This document shows positions 27,128 to 36,631 of a stretch of DNA of 64,000 nucleotides, one piece after another; positions within the stretch are counted from its first letter, which is position 1; every line of letters begins with the position of its first letter. Origin of the DNA: Gemella haemolysans (GTDB taxonomy: Bacteria; Bacillota; Bacilli; Staphylococcales; Gemellaceae); the NCBI RefSeq assembly GCF_901873445.1, contig NZ_CABFLN010000053.1, forward strand, positions 38,783 to 102,782, read 5' to 3'. The notes under the pieces are model-generated. The model did no database searches. It was not told where the DNA came from and saw only the letters and a program-made list of their open reading frames with translations. The position numbers and the translations under genes are program-made.

Positions 27128-28036
27128 TTATAATTTATTTTTGAATGATAATCTCGTTTTTTTCGGTTGATCAAAACTAAATCCTTCACCAATAATGTCA
27201 TGCACTTCGGTGATTGTTACAAATGCCCGTGGATCAATATTATAAACGATAGATTTCACTTTCCCTATTTCATTTCTTGAGACTACACAATATCCTATAT
27301 TCAAATCTTTCTTAGAATAACTTCCTTGACCTTTAATATATGTCAATCCTCGATTCATATCTTCCTGTATTCGTTTTGTAATTAGCTCAATCTCAGATGA
27401 AACAATCATTACTCCTTTTCCAGGAACACCACCTTCAACAACATAGTCAATCATCTTAGTACAAATAAAAATATAAATTAATGTATATAATATCGCAGGA
27501 AAACTTTTAACTACTACAAATGTTAAAGCTATAATTACTCCATCAAGAATCTGTATTATTCTCCCAATAGAACTCCCTGTATATAGTTGAACAATCTTAG
27601 CAACAATATCTACTCCCCCGGTTGTTCCACCTGCTAAAAAGACTATTCCAAGACCAATTCCAGCTATTATACCTCCAAATACTGAAGCCAGAAGTCTATC
27701 TCCCCCTATATCTATAGCTATATGATACTTTTCAAATATTCCAATCCAAAATGTTATCATAAAAATTCCATATACTGTATACAACATAGTTTTTTTATCT
27801 AACATTTTATATCCAATAATCAAAAGAGGAATATTTACTAATATAGTCCCGATAGATACTGGTATACCAATAGCATAATAAAATAACAATGCTACCCCCG
27901 TTCCTCCACCTTCCGCAAGTTTGTTTGGAACATTAAAATGCATAATAGCAAAAGAATAAATTGCACATCCAAAAGAAATAATAGATAACTCTTTAATAAT
28001 TTTTATGAAATTTAAATTTTTTAAATTCTTTTCCAT
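27128..28036 (-). CDS. YitT-family membrane protein (DUF161/DUF2179)
   Basis: The protein has 302 residues. An N-terminal membrane domain of five to six helices contains 'KLAEGGGTGVALL' and 'FLAGGTTGGVDIVAKI', both YitT signatures. A cytosolic DUF2179 domain ends 'DPRAFVTITEVHDIIGEGF'. The molecular role is unknown. A second family member is encoded at 31024-31902. Confidence 0.88.
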   Translation of the reverse strand: MEKNLKNLNFIKIIKELSIISFGCAIYSFAIMHFNVPNKLAEGGGTGVALLFYYAIGIPVSIGTILVNIPLLIIGYKMLDKKTMLYTVYGIFMITFWIGIFEKYHIAIDIGGDRLLASVFGGIIAGIGLGIVFLAGGTTGGVDIVAKIVQLYTGSSIGRIIQILDGVIIALTFVVVKSFPAILYTLIYIFICTKMIDYVVEGGVPGKGVMIVSSEIELITKRIQEDMNRGLTYIKGQGSYSKKDLNIGYCVVSRNEIGKVKSIVYNIDPRAFVTITEVHDIIGEGFSFDQPKKTRLSFKNKL

Positions 28037-28211
28037 AGTGTGCCTCCCAAAATTCGACTGTACATTAATTATAACAGTTTATTACGTGATAAACAACACC
28101 GTACTAATATAAATTTTCAAACCTTAATTATTAGAAATTTTATATTTTCTTAGACATTATTTCAAATTTGTACTATAATTATAATATCAATATTGGAGGT
28201 TGACTTTTAAA

Positions 28212-28730
28212 ATGAATAAAAACTTCATACCAAATTATCTTACCTTATGTAATATATTTTGTGGATTCATGTCTATTCTGACAACATCTCACGGATATTT
28301 CATTTGGGGAACTGTCTTTATTATATTAGCTATGCTTGCAGATAGATACGACGGTATCGTCGCAAGAAAACTTGGTGTTGTTTCTGAAATTGGTCACGAC
28401 TTAGATTCTCTATGTGACGTAGTTAGTTTTGGAGTAGCACCAGCTATGCTTGTTTTTGAAATATTTGTTACTACTGAAAAACCATCAGCTATTCTAACAA
28501 CAATAGTTGCAATAATCTGTGGAGCATACGTATGTTGCGGTGCTTATCGTTTAGCCAGATTCAACGTTACAAAAATGAAAAATGGATACTACCAAGGTGT
28601 ACCTATCACAACTTGCGGAACAATTCTAGCAATTATCGCACCGATAAAATTACCAAGCATTGCTACGTTAATATTAGTAATAATATGTTCTTATCTAATG
28701 GTAAGTAATATAAGAATCAAGAAAATATAA
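28212..28730 (+). CDS. pssA: CDP-diacylglycerol-serine O-phosphatidyltransferase (PssA-type)
   Basis: The protein has 172 residues with several membrane helices. The CDP-alcohol phosphatidyltransferase motif D-G-x2-A-R-x8-G-x3-D-x3-D is complete in 'DRYDGIVARKLG' plus 'SEIGHDLDSLCD'. 'NYLTLCNIFCGF' at the N-terminus and the family size favour the serine enzyme over PgsA, though headgroup choice is inferred. The frame extends to a TTG at 28200, but GGAGGT directly abuts it, so ATG 28212 is used. Confidence 0.85.
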   Translation: MNKNFIPNYLTLCNIFCGFMSILTTSHGYFIWGTVFIILAMLADRYDGIVARKLGVVSEIGHDLDSLCDVVSFGVAPAMLVFEIFVTTEKPSAILTTIVAIICGAYVCCGAYRLARFNVTKMKNGYYQGVPITTCGTILAIIAPIKLPSIATLILVIICSYLMVSNIRIKKI

Positions 28731-28732
28731 AA

Positions 28733-28772
28733 AAAAGTTGTAAATTGACAAAAATCAGTTTACAACTTTTTC
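28733..28772 (+). terminator. Terminator after pssA
   Basis: AAAAAGTTGTAAA pairs with TTTACAACTTTTT, and the hairpin is followed by TCTGTT. It starts at the stop codon. Confidence 0.88.
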
Positions 28773-28923
28773 TGTTATCCAAAATAATCATAATAAATTC
28801 AATTATATTATTTTCTATAAAAAATTTTCTCATATCTCTATATCAGTATATTACTTTTTTTTTTCTAAAATTTGTTATATAATCGTATGGGTATGTATTA
28901 AAAATTTTCTAAGGAGCATATTA

Positions 28924-30174
28924 ATGATATTTACAGAAATTAGCAGTGATGAACTACAAAAGGTTCAAGAAAAAAACAATAGTCGTTTCTACTTACAACA
29001 AGCTGCTGTATATAGTAAAATGCAGGATTTCAATAACTTAAAAACAAAAATTCTTGCTGTAAAAGAAAATGACGAAGTGTTAGCATATGCAACATTTATT
29101 TACTTCCCTTATAAAAAAATCTTCTATAAAGTAACAGCTCAACATGGTCCAATAATGGATTATTCTAACACAAAGTTAGTAAGATTTTATATGACAGAAT
29201 TAAAAAAATATTTCTCAAAAGACTTTCGTGTCCTTTGTGTAAGGGTGAATCCATTCTTAAACGAACGTATTTATAAAGATATCGAATATATTGAAACTAC
29301 TAAAGAATCAATAGAAACAGACAAAATATTAACTTCACTTGGGTATAAACCACTTAATGATGATTTATTCACAAACCCTACTCTAGCTTCTCGTTGTATA
29401 TATTCAAGAGAACTAGAAGAATCTCTTACAGAAGATAATTTATTAAAAACTGTTTCCACTATGGCTAAACGTTCAATAAACAAAGCTATAAAAGAAGGAA
29501 TAACTGTAAAAGAAATCGATATTTTCAACGATGAAGATGCTGCAATATTTGATTCAATAAACAAAAGTACAGAAGATAGAATAAATTTCCAAATTAGAAC
29601 TAGTGAATACTTTAGAAATTTAAAAACTGCATTAGGTAATAAGCTTCATCTTATGGTTTCATATTTAGATTGTGATTCTCTTATTTCTAAGTTAAATAAA
29701 GAGATTGAAGATTTTAATACTGAAAAGAATAAACTTAAAGAAAAACTTGAAAGTGGGAAAGTAAATCCTGAAAAAACTATAAACAAAATAACTAGAATAG
29801 ATGAATCAATTGCTTTTAATAATGATAAAATAGCAAAAATCTCTTCTTTAAAAGAAGAAAATGAAAATATAATTTATCTATCTTGCGCAAGTTTTATCGA
29901 GACAAAACAAGATCTTATTTACTTCACTGGCGGCATGAAAAAAGAATTTTCCAGATTCAATGGTTCATATTTAGTAATGTACACAATGATAAAATACGCT
30001 ATTAAAAATAACTTTAGAATTTTCAACTTCTTTGGAACTTCTAAAGAGTTTACTTCAGAAGATGCTACAGATTATAGTGTTCTTCAATTCAAGCGTCATT
30101 TTAACGGAAATGTAGAATACTTTATGGATAATTACGAGTTTCGTAATGCCATTGGGAAAATATGGAAAATATAA
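28924..30174 (+). CDS. FemAB/MurM-type aminoacyltransferase for peptidoglycan cross-bridges
   Basis: The protein has 416 residues. Two GNAT-like halves are split by a helical arm of about residues 245-310 ('SLISKLNKEIEDFNTEKNKL' onward), the tRNA-binding coiled coil of Fem proteins. 'STMAKRSINKAIKEGITVKEI' in the first half and 'YFTGGMKKEFSRFNGSYLVMY' then 'FNFFGTSKEF' in the second are family signatures. Fem proteins transfer amino acids from aminoacyl-tRNA to the lipid II stem peptide. The amino acid used here is not predictable. Monocistronic. Confidence 0.9.
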   Translation: MIFTEISSDELQKVQEKNNSRFYLQQAAVYSKMQDFNNLKTKILAVKENDEVLAYATFIYFPYKKIFYKVTAQHGPIMDYSNTKLVRFYMTELKKYFSKDFRVLCVRVNPFLNERIYKDIEYIETTKESIETDKILTSLGYKPLNDDLFTNPTLASRCIYSRELEESLTEDNLLKTVSTMAKRSINKAIKEGITVKEIDIFNDEDAAIFDSINKSTEDRINFQIRTSEYFRNLKTALGNKLHLMVSYLDCDSLISKLNKEIEDFNTEKNKLKEKLESGKVNPEKTINKITRIDESIAFNNDKIAKISSLKEENENIIYLSCASFIETKQDLIYFTGGMKKEFSRFNGSYLVMYTMIKYAIKNNFRIFNFFGTSKEFTSEDATDYSVLQFKRHFNGNVEYFMDNYEFRNAIGKIWKI

Positions 30175-30206
30175 AAGGAATCGGGTTACATGCCCAATTC
30201 CTTTTT
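30173..30206. terminator. Bidirectional terminator between the fem-like gene and clpP
   Basis: AAAAGGAATCGGG pairs with CCCAATTCCTTTT (one G:U) with A- and T-rich flanks, lying between two convergent stops. Confidence 0.88.
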
Positions 30207-30209
30207 TAT

Positions 30210-30857
30210 TTATTCTGATTTTTTAGCAACCTTTTTCGTAGCTTTTTTTGGTTTCTCTTTTTTTTGTGGTTTATTATTTTCTGGATACATCACTTTATCA
30301 ACTAATCCATATTCACATGCTTCTTCAGCAGTTAAGTAGTTATCTCTTTCTGTATCACGTTCAATAGCTTTAATAGTTTGTCCAGTTCTATCCGCTAAAA
30401 TTTTGTTTAATTTTTCGCGAGTTCTTAAAATGTGTTTAGCTGCTATTTCAATTTCAGTTGCTTGACCTTGTGCTCCACCTAATGGTTGGTGAATCATTAC
30501 CTCAGCATTTGGCAGTGCATAACGTTTACCAATAGTTCCTGCTGCAAGTAAGAATGCTCCCATACTCGCTGCCATTCCCATACAGATAGTTACAACATCA
30601 CATTTAATATGTTGCATAGTGTCATAGATTGCAAATCCAGCTGTTACACTTCCACCTGGTGAATTTATGTAGAAGTAGATATCCTTTTCACTATCTTGTG
30701 CTTCTAAAAATAAAAGTTGACTTGTTATTGAATTAGCTACTTGATCATTAACATCAGACCCTAAAATAATGATTCTATCTTTTAATAATCTTGAATAAAT
30801 ATCATAAGCTCTCTCTCCTTGAGAAGTTTGCTCAATTACTGTAGGAATTAAATTCAT
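30210..30857 (-). CDS. clpP: ATP-dependent Clp protease proteolytic subunit, with a Lys-rich C-terminal tail
   Basis: The protein has 215 residues. The catalytic triad is S98 ('GMAASMGAF'), H123 ('[10 protein letters not shown]') and D172 ('TERDNYLT'). The core is standard, but after 'DKVMYP' there is an extra tail of about 21 residues rich in Lys ('[17 protein letters not shown]'), longer and more basic than most ClpP tails. The frame can be read from 30884, but TAGGAGGT sits six bases before the ATG at 30857. A CtsR-like box lies in its promoter. Confidence 0.96.
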   Translation of the reverse strand: MNLIPTVIEQTSQGERAYDIYSRLLKDRIIILGSDVNDQVANSITSQLLFLEAQDSEKDIYFYINSPGGSVTAGFAIYDTMQHIKCDVVTICMGMAASMGAFLLAAGTIGKRYALPNAEVMIHQPLGGAQGQATEIEIAAKHILRTREKLNKILADRTGQTIKAIERDTERDNYLTAEEACEYGLVDKVMYPENNKPQKKEKPKKATKKVAKKSE

Positions 30858-30889
30858 TTTCTTACCTCCTAATTTTCTTTTCACTTGTT

Positions 30890-30918
30890 ATTATATATCA
30901 AATATGGTCAATTATCAA
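30890..30918 (-). promoter_or_regulatory. clpP promoter with a CtsR-like operator in the spacer
   Basis: Minus strand: TTGATA (30918-30913), 17-base spacer, TATAAT (30895-30890). The plus strand of the spacer (30896-30912) reads TATCAAA TAT GGTCAAT, close to the CtsR heptad repeat RGTCAAA-NAN-RGTCAAA (two mismatches in the first heptad, one in the second). A site exactly between -35 and -10 would block polymerase. CtsR control is inferred. Confidence 0.6.
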
Positions 30919-30979
30919 CTTATTTCCCCTTTTTAACTTTTCTTTATTTTCAATAAATTCTCCACTAATTTATAATAAA

Positions 30980-31016
30980 TACGGCTCAAAAACAACTGTT
31001 TTCAAACCGTAATTTT
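30980..31016 (-). terminator. Terminator after the second YitT gene
   Basis: TACGG...AAAAACA pairs with TGTTTTCAAACCGTA; the minus strand continues with TTTATTATAAA. It lies 8 bases past the stop at 31024. Confidence 0.65.
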
Positions 31017-31023
31017 ATTTATC

Positions 31024-31902
31024 TTATAACCTATATGAGTGTTCTTTAAAGTTACCAACTATAGTATTAACCGCAGTTACTGTAATAAATGCTTCTGGAC
31101 AATTTTTTGCTACTAATTGTCTTAAAAGATGCATCTCATTTTGTTGAATAACTACTATAATCATTCTTTTTTTCTTATGAGAATATCCACCTTCAACATC
31201 CATTATTGTAGAACCTCTATGCAAGGTAGTATTTATCAGTTCTACCATTTTTTCCGGATTACTACAAATTATTGTACATTGTATATATGCTGAAAAGAAT
31301 TTTTGAACACCTTTCATCGTTTGATTACGTACAAAACTCATTACAAGTGCATACATTACATATTTAATATCAAAAAATATCCACACTATTGTATATATTG
31401 TTATATCTTGTATTAAAAAAACTGTTGGTAAATTATATTTGAACTGCTTAGTAATAAACTTACCTGTTATATCCGTTCCACCAGTTGAAGCTCCAGCAAC
31501 CAACAGACAACACATGGCTAACCCTGAAATAATTCCACAGAAGATTGCTGCTACAAGAGAATCTCCAAGATTAACAGGAGTTATTATCTTAGGTAAATTA
31601 TTAATTAAAAATGATGAAATACTAATCACTAATCCTGTTAGTATTACAAATTTTCTTCCTATATACTTATAACCTAAATAAAATAATGGAACATTTAAAA
31701 CAAATTGTGCTGTCCCTATTTTTATCCCAGTTATTTTATTAATTACTAAACTTAATCCTAATGCACCACCTGCTCCAATATTATTAACAGGTATTAACAA
31801 TCCAGCATAAATTGAGAATAAAACTGTTCCTAGTATTATTAGAAATATATCTTTTGATTGTTTATGTTGATCAGTCGTATAAATCGTATCCGATAATTTC
31901 AT
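31024..31902 (-). CDS. YitT-family membrane protein (second copy)
   Basis: The protein has 292 residues with the same plan as the copy at 27128-28036: membrane helices with 'NIGAGGALGLSLVINKITG' and 'LLVAGASTGGTDITGKF', then a DUF2179 domain ending 'CPEAFITVTAVNTIVGNF'. Sequence identity between the two is low, so they are old paralogues with separate promoters. Function unknown. Confidence 0.88.
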   Translation of the reverse strand: MKLSDTIYTTDQHKQSKDIFLIILGTVLFSIYAGLLIPVNNIGAGGALGLSLVINKITGIKIGTAQFVLNVPLFYLGYKYIGRKFVILTGLVISISSFLINNLPKIITPVNLGDSLVAAIFCGIISGLAMCCLLVAGASTGGTDITGKFITKQFKYNLPTVFLIQDITIYTIVWIFFDIKYVMYALVMSFVRNQTMKGVQKFFSAYIQCTIICSNPEKMVELINTTLHRGSTIMDVEGGYSHKKKRMIIVVIQQNEMHLLRQLVAKNCPEAFITVTAVNTIVGNFKEHSYRL

Positions 31903-32124
31903 GTTATCCTTATCCTTTATTTTTTATCCACTATATATTTTAATACAAATTAAATTTTAAAACAATTAAAAATCAACTATCACTAATGAAATATTAATAA
32001 ATAATTCATTTTATCAACATTTTGTGTTAAAATTTAAGTAATAGATTTTTCTAATTATTAAAAAATTGAGAATTTTGGGAGTATATCACTTACATATTTG
32101 CCCCCAATTAAAAAGGAGCTATTT

Positions 32125-33522
32125 ATGATTAAACTCTATAATACATTGACAAAACAAAAAGAAATTTTAAAAACAATAGAAAAAAATAAAGTCCGAATGT
32201 ATGTTTGTGGACCAACTGTATACAATTATATTCATATCGGTAATGCACGTCCTATTATCGTCTTTGATGTTGTACGAAAATATTTAGAACATAGTGGATA
32301 TGAAGTAGATTTCATCTCTAACTTTACTGACGTTGATGACAAAATTATTAAAGCAAGTAATGAAGAAGGAATTTCTACTAGTGAACTTACAGATAAGTAC
32401 ATCAATGCTTTCTTTAAGGATTATGATGCCCTAGGATGTAAAAGAGCAACGAAAAATCCTCGAGTTACAGAATATATGCAAGAAATAATCAAATTCATAG
32501 CCAAATTAGTTGAAGAAGGATATGCCTATGAGGCAGACGGTGATGTTTATTTCAGAACTCGTAAAAAAGAGGACTATGGAAAATTAAGTAAACAGTCTAT
32601 CGATGATTTAATTAGTGGTGCTCGAATCGAAGTTGGAGAACACAAGGAAGATCCACTAGATTTTGCACTATGGAAAAAAGCTAAGCCAGGTGAAGTTAAA
32701 TGGGATAGTCCATTTGGAGAAGGTCGTCCTGGTTGGCATATCGAATGTTCAGTAATGGCTAAAGAAACTCTAGGTGAGACAATTGATATCCACGCCGGTG
32801 GTCAAGATCTAACATTCCCTCATCACGAAAATGAAATTGCACAATCTGAATGCCATAACCATACACCATTTAGTAATTATTGGATGCACAATGCATTTAT
32901 AAATATTGATAATGTTAAAATGAGTAAAAGTTTAGGAAACTTCCGCTTAGTAAAAGATATTATCGCTGAAATTGACCCTATGGTACTGCGTTTATTCATG
33001 TTGACAGTTCACTATAGAACACCTATTAACTACACATTAGAAAATATTGAATTAGCAAAAACAAACTTCGAAAAAATTAAAACTGCATATCAAAATCTAC
33101 AATTCAGATTAAATAATGAAATGACTGAAGAAAAATTAGATACAGAAGTTGTAGCATTAGTTACAGAAGAACTAAATAAATTTGAAGAATATATGCAAGA
33201 TGATTTCAATACAGCAAATGCACTTTCTTCATGGTATGAAATTGTAAGAATTTCTAACTCATATACAGCAAAAGAAGCTGTTAACAAAGAAACATTAGAA
33301 CTAATCAATGCTGCATTCGAAACGTATAGTTCAATTCTAGGAATAAATGTAAAAGAAGACAACACTCTTGATAGTGAACATATCGAAAACTTAATAGCTG
33401 AACGTGAAGCCGCTCGTAAAAACCGTGATTTCGCTTTAGCTGATAAAATCCGAGATGACTTAAAAGAACAAGGAATCATCCTAGAAGATACAAAACAAGG
33501 TGTACGATGGAAAAAAATATAA
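32125..33522 (+). CDS. cysS: Cysteinyl-tRNA synthetase
   Basis: Charges tRNA-Cys. The 465 residues include the zinc Cys28 in '[17 protein letters not shown]' (HIGN is the HIGH motif), '[10 protein letters not shown]' with further zinc ligands, and 'KMSKSLGNF' (KMSKS). The frame extends nine codons to a TTG at 32098, but AAGGAG lies just before ATG 32125, giving the standard N-terminus. An upstream hairpin (32073-32107) is present, but no T-box specifier or antiterminator is recognised. First gene of a five-gene cluster. Confidence 0.97.
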   Translation: MIKLYNTLTKQKEILKTIEKNKVRMYVCGPTVYNYIHIGNARPIIVFDVVRKYLEHSGYEVDFISNFTDVDDKIIKASNEEGISTSELTDKYINAFFKDYDALGCKRATKNPRVTEYMQEIIKFIAKLVEEGYAYEADGDVYFRTRKKEDYGKLSKQSIDDLISGARIEVGEHKEDPLDFALWKKAKPGEVKWDSPFGEGRPGWHIECSVMAKETLGETIDIHAGGQDLTFPHHENEIAQSECHNHTPFSNYWMHNAFINIDNVKMSKSLGNFRLVKDIIAEIDPMVLRLFMLTVHYRTPINYTLENIELAKTNFEKIKTAYQNLQFRLNNEMTEEKLDTEVVALVTEELNKFEEYMQDDFNTANALSSWYEIVRISNSYTAKEAVNKETLELINAAFETYSSILGINVKEDNTLDSEHIENLIAEREAARKNRDFALADKIRDDLKEQGIILEDTKQGVRWKKI

Positions 33523-33938
33523 CATTTAAATTTACTGAAAAAAACTTCGCTAATCCAAATCAAATGCAAGCTTTAACACTTGCCTATATTGGAGATAGTA
33601 TTTACGATATAATGAGTAGAGAATACGTTATGAAAAATCATTTAGGAAAAATAAATGATCTTCATAAAACAGTTTCTACAATCGTATCTGCTAGAGCCCA
33701 AGCAAGTTTTATGGAAAACATACTAAACAATAGTATTTTAACAGATCAAGAAGAAAAGATTTATAACCGTGCAAAAAATCAAAAAAATAACTCTAAAGCA
33801 AAAAATGCTAGTATTATGGAATATAAACTAGCTACTGGTTTAGAGGCTGTATTCGGTTATTTATATTTAGAAAAAAACTTTGAAAGATTGGAGGAAATGT
33901 TTAACTACATAATAAAATTATATGAAGAAAAACAATAA
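33507..33938 (+). CDS. mrnC: Mini-ribonuclease III
   Basis: Processes 23S rRNA precursor in Bacilli. The 143 residues contain only the RNase III catalytic domain, with '[20 protein letters not shown]' (catalytic Asp in 'GDSIYD') and '[19 protein letters not shown]' (catalytic Glu in 'TGLEA'), and no dsRNA-binding domain. It overlaps cysS by 16 bases and rlmB by 17, indicating tight coupling. Confidence 0.95.
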   Translation: MEKNITFKFTEKNFANPNQMQALTLAYIGDSIYDIMSREYVMKNHLGKINDLHKTVSTIVSARAQASFMENILNNSILTDQEEKIYNRAKNQKNNSKAKNASIMEYKLATGLEAVFGYLYLEKNFERLEEMFNYIIKLYEEKQ

Positions 33939-34737
33939 ACACTATAAAGAATTAAGACTAAAAAACAAAGAACAAAAACCTCAAGTTCAAACTGCTGAAG
34001 TTGATTTGGATAAAGAAGTAATTGCTGGTCGTAATGCTATACTTGAAGCAATTAAATCAGGACGTGAAATTAATAAAATTCTATTTCAAGAGGGGATTGA
34101 AAAAGGAAGATTAAAATCTATTTTTTCTATTGCTAATGAGAAAAAAATCATTTGCCAAGAAGTTCCAAAACGTAAATTAGACAATTCTACTACTGAACGT
34201 CACCAAGGAGTTATCGCCTATGTTGCGCCATACTCTTACTTTGAACTTGATGAAGTAGTAAATAACTTAGAAATTAATAAAGATACTACCCTACTTATTT
34301 TAGACCATATTGAAGATCCACATAACCTAGGTGCGATAATTCGAACTGCTGAAGCAAGTGGTGTTAAAGCAATAATAATTCCTAAACGTCGTGCCGCTGT
34401 AGTTAGCCAAACTGCAGTTAAAGCTTCTGCAGGAGCAATTGAACACATGCCTGTTATCCGTGTATCAAACCTAACTGATGCTATTAAAAAATTAAAAGAA
34501 AAAGGGTTCTGGATTGCTGGAACAACATTAGCAGAGCGTTCTGAAGATTACACAAAAATTGCAAAAGATGTACCTTTAGCTATCGTAATCGGTAACGAAG
34601 GCGAAGGTATGAGCAAAGTTGTTACTAACGAATGTGATTTCTTATATCACCTACCAATGTTAGGGAAAATCCAAAGCTTAAACGCTTCTGTAGCAGCTGG
34701 TATAATAATGTACGAAAGAATTAAGTCTAATGATTAA
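33922..34737 (+). CDS. rlmB: 23S rRNA (guanosine-2'-O-)-methyltransferase RlmB (SPOUT family)
   Basis: The protein has 271 residues. The N-terminal RNA-binding domain ('VIAGRNAILEAIKSGREINK') is followed by a SPOUT methyltransferase with 'LDHIEDPHNLGAIIRTAEA' (motif 1), 'IGNEGEGMS' (motif 2) and 'SLNASVAAGIIMYE' (motif 3). The first ~30 residues form a basic extension. It overlaps mrnC by 17 bases and the GNAT gene by 8. Confidence 0.94.
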   Translation: MKKNNKHYKELRLKNKEQKPQVQTAEVDLDKEVIAGRNAILEAIKSGREINKILFQEGIEKGRLKSIFSIANEKKIICQEVPKRKLDNSTTERHQGVIAYVAPYSYFELDEVVNNLEINKDTTLLILDHIEDPHNLGAIIRTAEASGVKAIIIPKRRAAVVSQTAVKASAGAIEHMPVIRVSNLTDAIKKLKEKGFWIAGTTLAERSEDYTKIAKDVPLAIVIGNEGEGMSKVVTNECDFLYHLPMLGKIQSLNASVAAGIIMYERIKSND

Positions 34738-35170
34738 AATATTAAAATCTAAAGAAGAGCTTAACCTTGGTTTTGCTCTTCGTATTGAAGTATTTGTTAA
34801 AGAACAAAAAGTTCCAATCGAACTTGAACTTGATGAAAAAGATCATAGTGAAAATACGATTCATATTGGATATTTTAATGATAATAAACTTATCGGAGTT
34901 GCACGACTTATAGATCTTGATAAAGACGTTATTCACATTGGACGCGTTGTTATTGATAAAGAATACCGCGGTCAAGGAATTGGACGTGAACTTATTATTG
35001 GATGTGAAAATATCGCACAGCAAATTTTAAAAAGAAAAATAATTATCGAACTTAGTGCTCAAATACAAGCTGAAAACTTCTATAAATCATTAGGTTATAA
35101 TAGAGTTAATGACATAATATATTTAGATGCAGGAATTGAGCATGTAGATATGATGAAAGAAATTAATTAA
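34730..35170 (+). CDS. GNAT-family acetyltransferase, YjcF/ElaA-like
   Basis: The protein has 146 residues. The acetyl-CoA-binding P-loop is 'RVVIDKEYRGQGIGRELIIG', and the later strand is 'IELSAQIQAENFYKSLGY'. The N-terminus 'LRIEVFVKEQKVPIELELDE' fits the YjcF group. It is inserted between rlmB and rae1, which in Bacillus are adjacent. The acceptor substrate is unknown. Confidence 0.85.
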   Translation: MIKILKSKEELNLGFALRIEVFVKEQKVPIELELDEKDHSENTIHIGYFNDNKLIGVARLIDLDKDVIHIGRVVIDKEYRGQGIGRELIIGCENIAQQILKRKIIIELSAQIQAENFYKSLGYNRVNDIIYLDAGIEHVDMMKEIN

Positions 35171-35191
35171 ATTATCAAAGGAGGACTTTTT

Positions 35192-35716
35192 ATGAAAAAA
35201 CAATATTTATTTATTGACGGTTATAATTTACTTTTTCGTATGAAAGAATATGACTTAATAAAAAGCTCTACCTTTCCTACCGAACGAGACATTCTAATTG
35301 ATATGCTTCGCGAATATGCAGGTGGCAATAACTATATCGTTTACTGCGTATTTGACGCTTATCTAACACGTTCAAAAGAATATATTAAAGAAGAACCACC
35401 TATCACTATTGTTTATACAAAAACTGGTGAAAGAGCTGATCAATGGATAGAAAGAAAGACTCGAGAATTAAGAATCGATCACTTTATAGACATTATAGTA
35501 GTAAGTGACGATCATGATGAACGTGACACCACTCTTGGCTACGGAGCAATTTTACGAGATTGTCACATGTTTATAAAAGAATTAAAAGATAGAAAATATA
35601 ATGTTTCTAAAATAACAAAAAAACATAATTCACGAGAATTAAAAAATAGGCACATTCGAATGAGTGAAAATGATAGAAGAAAACTAGAAAATTTCATAAA
35701 AAATGGAAAATTCTAA
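35192..35716 (+). CDS. rae1: Ribosome-dependent mRNA endonuclease Rae1 (YacP, NYN domain)
   Basis: The protein has 174 residues with a PIN-like NYN domain. 'YLFIDGYNLLFRMKEY' supplies the first acidic residue, 'YCVFDAYLTRS' the second and 'VVSDDHDERDTT' the distal acidic cluster. In B. subtilis Rae1 binds the ribosomal A site and cuts selected mRNAs. It starts 21 bases after the GNAT gene with AAAGGAGG upstream. sigH, which follows in Bacillus, is absent here. Confidence 0.92.
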   Translation: MKKQYLFIDGYNLLFRMKEYDLIKSSTFPTERDILIDMLREYAGGNNYIVYCVFDAYLTRSKEYIKEEPPITIVYTKTGERADQWIERKTRELRIDHFIDIIVVSDDHDERDTTLGYGAILRDCHMFIKELKDRKYNVSKITKKHNSRELKNRHIRMSENDRRKLENFIKNGKF

Positions 35717-35728
35717 ATACAATGCTAA

Positions 35729-35792
35729 AGAGAGTGACTCGACAAAATCTTGTTTCTTTGAAATCACGATTTTTGAGTCACTCTCTTTTTTT
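35729..35792 (+). terminator. Terminator after rae1 (member of the stem-loop repeat family)
   Basis: AGAGTGACTC and GAGTCACTCTCT arms with an inner AAAATC/GATTTT stem are followed by TTTTTTTATTTT. The sequence is almost the same as the hairpin at 2745-2798. Confidence 0.85.
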
Positions 35793-35815
35793 ATTTTGAA
35801 AAATTTTTTTCTAAT

Positions 35816-36535
35816 CTAAATAAAGCTAATTTCAATTTTTCCTTTATCTGAAACTGCTGTTATCTGTTTATCTTTAATGTCCTTTGTATTTTTACTATAA
35901 TTAATTTGATAATCTTGTTTATTTCCTTTAATTTTTGCGAAAATATCTCCAGATTCTGTTAGCATATTCATAGAATTTACCTTTGTTTGGTCTACTATAA
36001 TTTTTGTATTATTTTTAGCTTTATTTATAGTATCCTTTGTAATCTGTACCTTTTTATTATCAGTAGCTATTTTAAGATTACCTATCTCTGCTCCATCAAC
36101 TACAACCTCATCATTACTACTAATGGTTAAATTCTCTACATTTACAAATATTTTAGAAGTTGCATCTCTGTTTTCCAGACTTATATTTTTATATACTTTA
36201 TTAGGAAGATATACGTTAAAGCTATTATCACCTAATTCCTCTGCGAAAGCAGTAATATTTAATAAATTATTATCTATAAAATACTTATAATTTCCTTTGT
36301 ACCTTCCTTGTATTAAAATCGTCTCATTATCGTGATAATAAATTTTGACATTGTTTTTCAATGTGTTAATTTTAATACTATCTATCCCTTTCTTCCCAAT
36401 CCATTCACTAAAGACTTTATTAGAAGATTCTTTTGGAGCATTAGTTTCTTTATCCTCTTTACTGAATCTCGCACAACCTGTTGCAATCGACACAGTTAAT
36501 ATTCCAATAATTATTGTTTTTAAAATTTTTTTCAT
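35816..36535 (-). CDS. Putative lipoprotein with a DUF4097-like beta-helix region
   Basis: The protein has 239 residues. The signal sequence ends in lipobox 'IATGC' (Cys21). After a short charged linker the body is a series of short beta repeats ('LYIL...NVKIYYHD' to 'NLTISSNDEVVVDGAEIGNL') resembling DUF4097 putative adhesin domains. It is not in an operon and its role is unknown. Domain assignment is moderate. Confidence 0.6.
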   Translation of the reverse strand: MKKILKTIIIGILTVSIATGCARFSKEDKETNAPKESSNKVFSEWIGKKGIDSIKINTLKNNVKIYYHDNETILIQGRYKGNYKYFIDNNLLNITAFAEELGDNSFNVYLPNKVYKNISLENRDATSKIFVNVENLTISSNDEVVVDGAEIGNLKIATDNKKVQITKDTINKAKNNTKIIVDQTKVNSMNMLTESGDIFAKIKGNKQDYQINYSKNTKDIKDKQITAVSDKGKIEISFI

Positions 36536-36587
36536 TATTATCCCCTCCCAACCTCAGAATACTCCTATAAAAATAGAATGTCAAGAA

Positions 36588-36626
36588 AAAAATGATTGAC
36601 CTAGGAAAAGGCCAATCATTTTTTTA
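36588..36626 (-). terminator. Terminator after the glutathione-reductase-like gene
   Basis: On the minus strand AAATGATTGGCC pairs with GGTCAATCATTT, followed by TTTTCT. It lies 6 bases past the stop. Confidence 0.88.
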
Positions 36627-36631
36627 TAAAA

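Noticed and set aside
32030..32110. T-box leader for cysS
   Set aside because: There is a hairpin, but no specifier loop, no AGGGTGGNACCGCG-like sequence and no terminator with a U run.
33090..33569. Open frame antisense to the end of cysS
   Set aside because: Overlaps the conserved CysS C-terminus and mrnC start; no SD or family signal.
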